A stretch of 8,737 nucleotides of DNA from positions 1-8,737 of the forward strand of contig JAUHWJ010000051.1 of assembly GCA_030424705.1 (NCBI GenBank). Reading direction: 5' to 3'. Made by a program: the position numbers and the translations under genes. The notes beneath the pieces were generated by a model. The model did not search any database. It saw nothing but the letters and a program-made list of their open reading frames with translations, and was not told the DNA's origin. This document shows, in pieces, positions 6,689 through 8,737 of this stretch. Numbering within the stretch: the stretch's first letter is position 1; every line of letters starts with the position of its first letter. The stretch is from Alphaproteobacteria bacterium (GTDB taxonomy: Bacteria; Pseudomonadota; Alphaproteobacteria; Rhodobacterales; Rhodobacteraceae).

Positions 6689-7734
6689 TGAAACCCGCCC
6701 CTTCCCGCCTCGCCATGGTGCCCTTCGTCTCCGTCGCCCACATGATGGAGATCGTGAACGGGATCGGCCCTGCGCAGTTGATGACTGAACTCGCCGACTA
6801 TATCGAGGCGGACTTCCGCCGGTGGGAAAGCTTCGACAAAACACCGCGCGTCGCCGCTCATTCCTCCGACGGAGTGATCGAGCTGATGCCGACCTCGGAC
6901 GGCGAAAATTATGGCTTCAAGTATGTGAATGGTCATCCGAAGAATATGAGGGAGGGATACCAGACGGTGACGGCGTTTGGCGTCTTGTCCAATGTGAACA
7001 ACGGCTATCCCATTCTGCTCACCGAGATGACCGTTCTGACGGCGCTGCGCACGGCGGCGACTTCCGCCCTCGCGGCGAAGCATCTGGCGCCGAAAGGCTC
7101 CCGGACGATGGCGATGATCGGCAACGGCGCGCAATGCGAGTTCCAGACGCTCGCCTTCCGGGCCCTGCTCGGCATCGAGGAGGTGCGCCTCTATGACATC
7201 GACGGGAAAGCGACGGAGAAGGCCGCGCGGAACCTCGCCGGCTCCGGCCTCCGCGTCGTCTCCTGTGCCTCGAAAGAGGAGGCGGTGACCGGCGCGGAGA
7301 TCGTGACCACCTGCACGGCGGACAAGCAGAACGCCACGATCCTGACGGACAACATGGTCGGCTCCGGCATCCATATCAACGCTATCGGCGGGGATTGCCC
7401 GGGCAAGACCGAGCTGCACCGGGACATTCTCCTCCGCTCCTCCATCTTCGTGGAATACCCGCCGCAGACGCGGATCGAAGGGGAAATCCAGCAGCTCGAG
7501 GCCAATCATCCCGTCACCGAACTCTGGGAGGTGATGACGGGCCGCGCGCCCGGACGCCGTTCCGCCTCGGAGATCACGCTCTTCGACAGCGTGGGCTTCG
7601 CCATCGAGGATTTCTCGGCGCTTCGCTACATCCGGGATCAGCTGGAGCGGACCGGCGCCTATGTCGAACTCGACATGCTGGCCGACCCGGACGACCCGCG
7701 GGACCTGTTCGGTATGGTCCGCCGCGCGGGCTGA
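6688..7734 (+). CDS. ocd: Ornithine cyclodeaminase
   Basis: This enzyme converts L-ornithine to L-proline and ammonia in one NAD-dependent step and completes the arginine-to-proline route started by arginase. It has 348 residues, close to the Pseudomonas putida enzyme, which it resembles strongly along its length as far as I recall that sequence. Corresponding functional residues are K78 (KYVNGHPKN), R121 (ALRTAATS) and the catalytic acid D236 (GGDCPGKTEL). The Rossmann nucleotide-binding turn is IGNGAQ (144-149), and conserved QTRIEGEIQQL (260-270) and FDSVGFAIED (299-308) follow. These separate it from alanine dehydrogenase and mu-crystallin relatives. The ATG start overlaps the arginase TGA by one base and has GAGGAG six bases upstream; a later ATG at 6715 is possible but less well placed. 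Residues 72-91 are encoded by an unusually GC-poor stretch. The stop is two bases from that of the convergent next gene. 'arcB' is an alternative symbol. Confidence 0.96.
   Translation: MKPAPSRLAMVPFVSVAHMMEIVNGIGPAQLMTELADYIEADFRRWESFDKTPRVAAHSSDGVIELMPTSDGENYGFKYVNGHPKNMREGYQTVTAFGVLSNVNNGYPILLTEMTVLTALRTAATSALAAKHLAPKGSRTMAMIGNGAQCEFQTLAFRALLGIEEVRLYDIDGKATEKAARNLAGSGLRVVSCASKEEAVTGAEIVTTCTADKQNATILTDNMVGSGIHINAIGGDCPGKTELHRDILLRSSIFVEYPPQTRIEGEIQQLEANHPVTELWEVMTGRAPGRRSASEITLFDSVGFAIEDFSALRYIRDQLERTGAYVELDMLADPDDPRDLFGMVRRAG
6901..6960 (+). other. GC-poor codon island inside ocd
   Basis: These 60 bases have 26 G or C (43%), against 40 of 60 (67%) in the 60 bases just before. They use AAT, TAT, GGT, CAT, AGG and GGA, codons rarely used elsewhere in the window. 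They encode residues 72-91, including the active-site lysine K78 and the KYVNGHPKN motif. The composition is counted directly; whether it means slowed translation, a recombination patch or chance is not known. Confidence 0.6.
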
Positions 7735-7746
7735 GGTCAGCCGCGC
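7724..7746. repeat. Inverted repeat across the convergent stop codons of ocd and the GcvT-domain gene
   Basis: GCGC plus GGCTGA on the left (7724-7734, one G bulged) pairs with TCAGCC plus GCGC on the right (7737-7746). The centre is the two-base gap between the ocd stop TGA (7732-7734) and the opposing gene's stop, read TCA on the plus strand (7737-7739). Both transcripts could fold it. No T-run follows on either strand, so it is not a standard intrinsic terminator; it could still define or protect both mRNA ends. Confidence 0.45.
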
Positions 7747-8737
7747 AGCCGCGCCCCTTCAGGGTCGAAGGCGGGGCGGGCGAGCACCCGCGCGCCATGC
7801 GCCCGGCCGAGGAGAAAGACGTCCACCTCGTCCCCCGGCCCGGCGACGCCGGGGAGGAGGAAGCCCATCGCGAGGCTCTTGCCCACGCTCCAGCCATAGG
7901 CGCCGGAGCTGATGCGGCCGGCGGGCGCGCCGCTCTTGAGGAAGATCGCCTCACCGCCGGTCGCGTCGGCCGTCGCAGCGTCGATCTCGAAAAAGGCCAG
8001 CGTCTCGCGGGGCGCGCGGTCCTTTACGGCTTCCCAGGCGGCGCGATTCAGGAAGGTCTTGTCGCCGCGAACCAGCCCGTGGAGCGCGACTTCGTGCGGC
8101 CAGAGTTCGGGCGAATAATCCCGCCCCCAGCTGCCGTAGCCCTTTTCGATCCGGAGCGCGCCGAGCGCGCGCGAACCGACGGGCCCGGCGCCGAGCGGCG
8201 CGCCCGCCTCCAGAAGCGCGCGCCAGAGCCGGAGCTGGTCCCCCGCCGCGCAATGGAGCTCCCAGCCGAGATCGCCCGTGAACGAGACGCGGAGCGCGGC
8301 GCAGGCGACGCCGGCGACCTCTATGCGCCTCGCACGGAAGAAGGGGAAGGCGGCGTTGGCGAGATCAGCGTCCGTTAGTCCCTGCAGCAGCGCGCGGGAG
8401 AGCGGGCCGGCGACGGCGAAGCCGCAGGTCGCTTCCGTCACGGAGCGGAAAGTCGTCTCTTCCGGGAGCGGGAGCGCGCGGAAGAAGCGCTGATGATAGC
8501 GCTCAGCCATGCCCGATCCGGTGACGAGGAACTCCTCCGCTCCGAGCCGCGCGACCGTAAAATCCCCAGCCACGCCGCCCCGAACCCCGATCAGGGGAGT
8601 CAGCGCCATGCGGCCCGGCGCCTTCGGCATGGCGTTCGCGAAGAGCGCTTCAAGCCACGCCGCCGCACCCGGCCCCTTCGCCTCGTATTTGGCGAAGTTC
8701 GAGATGTCTATGATCCCGGCTCGCTCACGCAGCATCC
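7737..8737 (-). CDS. GcvT-domain protein, C-terminal part of a dimethylglycine/sarcosine dehydrogenase-like enzyme (partial)
   Basis: The 5' end lies beyond the right edge; 333 codons and part of another are visible, and the true start is not. The visible part is a GcvT (aminomethyltransferase-type, folate-binding) domain followed by the GcvT C-terminal barrel. Residues are numbered from the first whole codon at 8735. Motifs are IIDISNFAKYEAKGPGA (8-24), SFTGDLGWEL (151-160), RALGALRIEKGYGSWGRD (189-206), LVRGDKTFLNR (221-231) and the ending DPEGARLRG (324-332). Beginning a GcvT unit this way, with 'RERAGIIDISNFAKYE', is typical of the second half of FAD-dependent dimethylglycine/sarcosine dehydrogenase-like proteins, whose N-terminal amine-oxidase domain would lie to the right. 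In such enzymes the GcvT part transfers the released one-carbon unit to tetrahydrofolate. The substrate cannot be told from this half. A stand-alone GcvT or a DmdA-type DMSP demethylase is less likely. It converges on ocd with two bases between stop codons. Confidence 0.88.
   Translation of the reverse strand, partial: MLRERAGIIDISNFAKYEAKGPGAAAWLEALFANAMPKAPGRMALTPLIGVRGGVAGDFTVARLGAEEFLVTGSGMAERYHQRFFRALPLPEETTFRSVTEATCGFAVAGPLSRALLQGLTDADLANAAFPFFRARRIEVAGVACAALRVSFTGDLGWELHCAAGDQLRLWRALLEAGAPLGAGPVGSRALGALRIEKGYGSWGRDYSPELWPHEVALHGLVRGDKTFLNRAAWEAVKDRAPRETLAFFEIDAATADATGGEAIFLKSGAPAGRISSGAYGWSVGKSLAMGFLLPGVAGPGDEVDVFLLGRAHGARVLARPAFDPEGARLRG

Noticed and set aside
5648..7509. Two long minus-strand open frames opposite arginase and ocd
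   Set aside because: Both lack domains and are antisense to well-conserved enzymes; they are by-products of base composition.
7724..7746. Intrinsic (Rho-independent) terminator between the convergent genes
   Set aside because: A stem exists but no T-run follows on either strand, so I list it only as an inverted repeat.
7395..8378. Plus-strand open frame running from ocd into the convergent gene
   Set aside because: It is out of frame with ocd and antisense to the GcvT-domain gene, with low-complexity content.
7737..8737. DMSP demethylase DmdA
   Set aside because: It shares the GcvT fold, but the motifs and the apparent continuation beyond the window edge fit the dimethylglycine/sarcosine dehydrogenase type better.

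Overview
This window is dense, GC-rich bacterial chromosome (roughly 70% G+C by eye, codons ending mostly in G or C). Eight protein genes, one of them cut by the right edge, fill nearly all of it. The gene set and protein styles point to an alphaproteobacterium, most likely in or near the Rhodobacterales. The grounds are a DUF484-XerC pair behind a small transaldolase and beside priA, an Lrp-arginase-ornithine cyclodeaminase group, and a GcvT-domain dehydrogenase of the dimethylglycine/sarcosine type. The taxonomic placement is inference. I see no tRNA, rRNA, CRISPR, insertion sequence or phage gene, and no stretch above about 125 bases without a gene.

Region 1 (2-2829, minus strand): priA, the replication-restart helicase, starts with GTG at 2829. 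It is followed on the same strand, 83 bases downstream, by a small exported protein of the APCDD1-like type. A perfect hairpin lies just before that second gene's ribosome binding site.

Region 2 (2830-5651): a short divergent promoter region separates priA from a compact plus-strand cluster: transaldolase (tal), a DUF484 protein, xerC and an Lrp/AsnC-type regulator. Each gene after the first overlaps the one before it (8, 4 and 4 bases), so translation is probably coupled. The cluster mixes housekeeping chromosome-dimer resolution, sugar-phosphate metabolism and an amino-acid-type regulator.

Region 3 (5652-7734): 122 noncoding, less GC-rich bases carry repeats and AATT-centred palindromes that look like operators. 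They precede an arginase-ornithine cyclodeaminase pair whose stop and start codons overlap. Together the two enzymes convert arginine to urea, ammonia and proline. The regulator just upstream is the obvious candidate controller.

Region 4 (7735-8737): a minus-strand GcvT-domain protein, probably the C-terminal half of a dimethylglycine/sarcosine dehydrogenase-like flavoprotein, converges on ocd. The two stop codons are separated by two bases and sit inside one inverted repeat.

I found no convincing new defence or mobile system; the content is mostly recognisable housekeeping and amino-acid catabolism. The points most worth following are the putative operators before arginase, the hairpin across the convergent stop codons, the GC-poor codon island over the OCD active site, and the coupling of an Lrp-type regulator to xerC.
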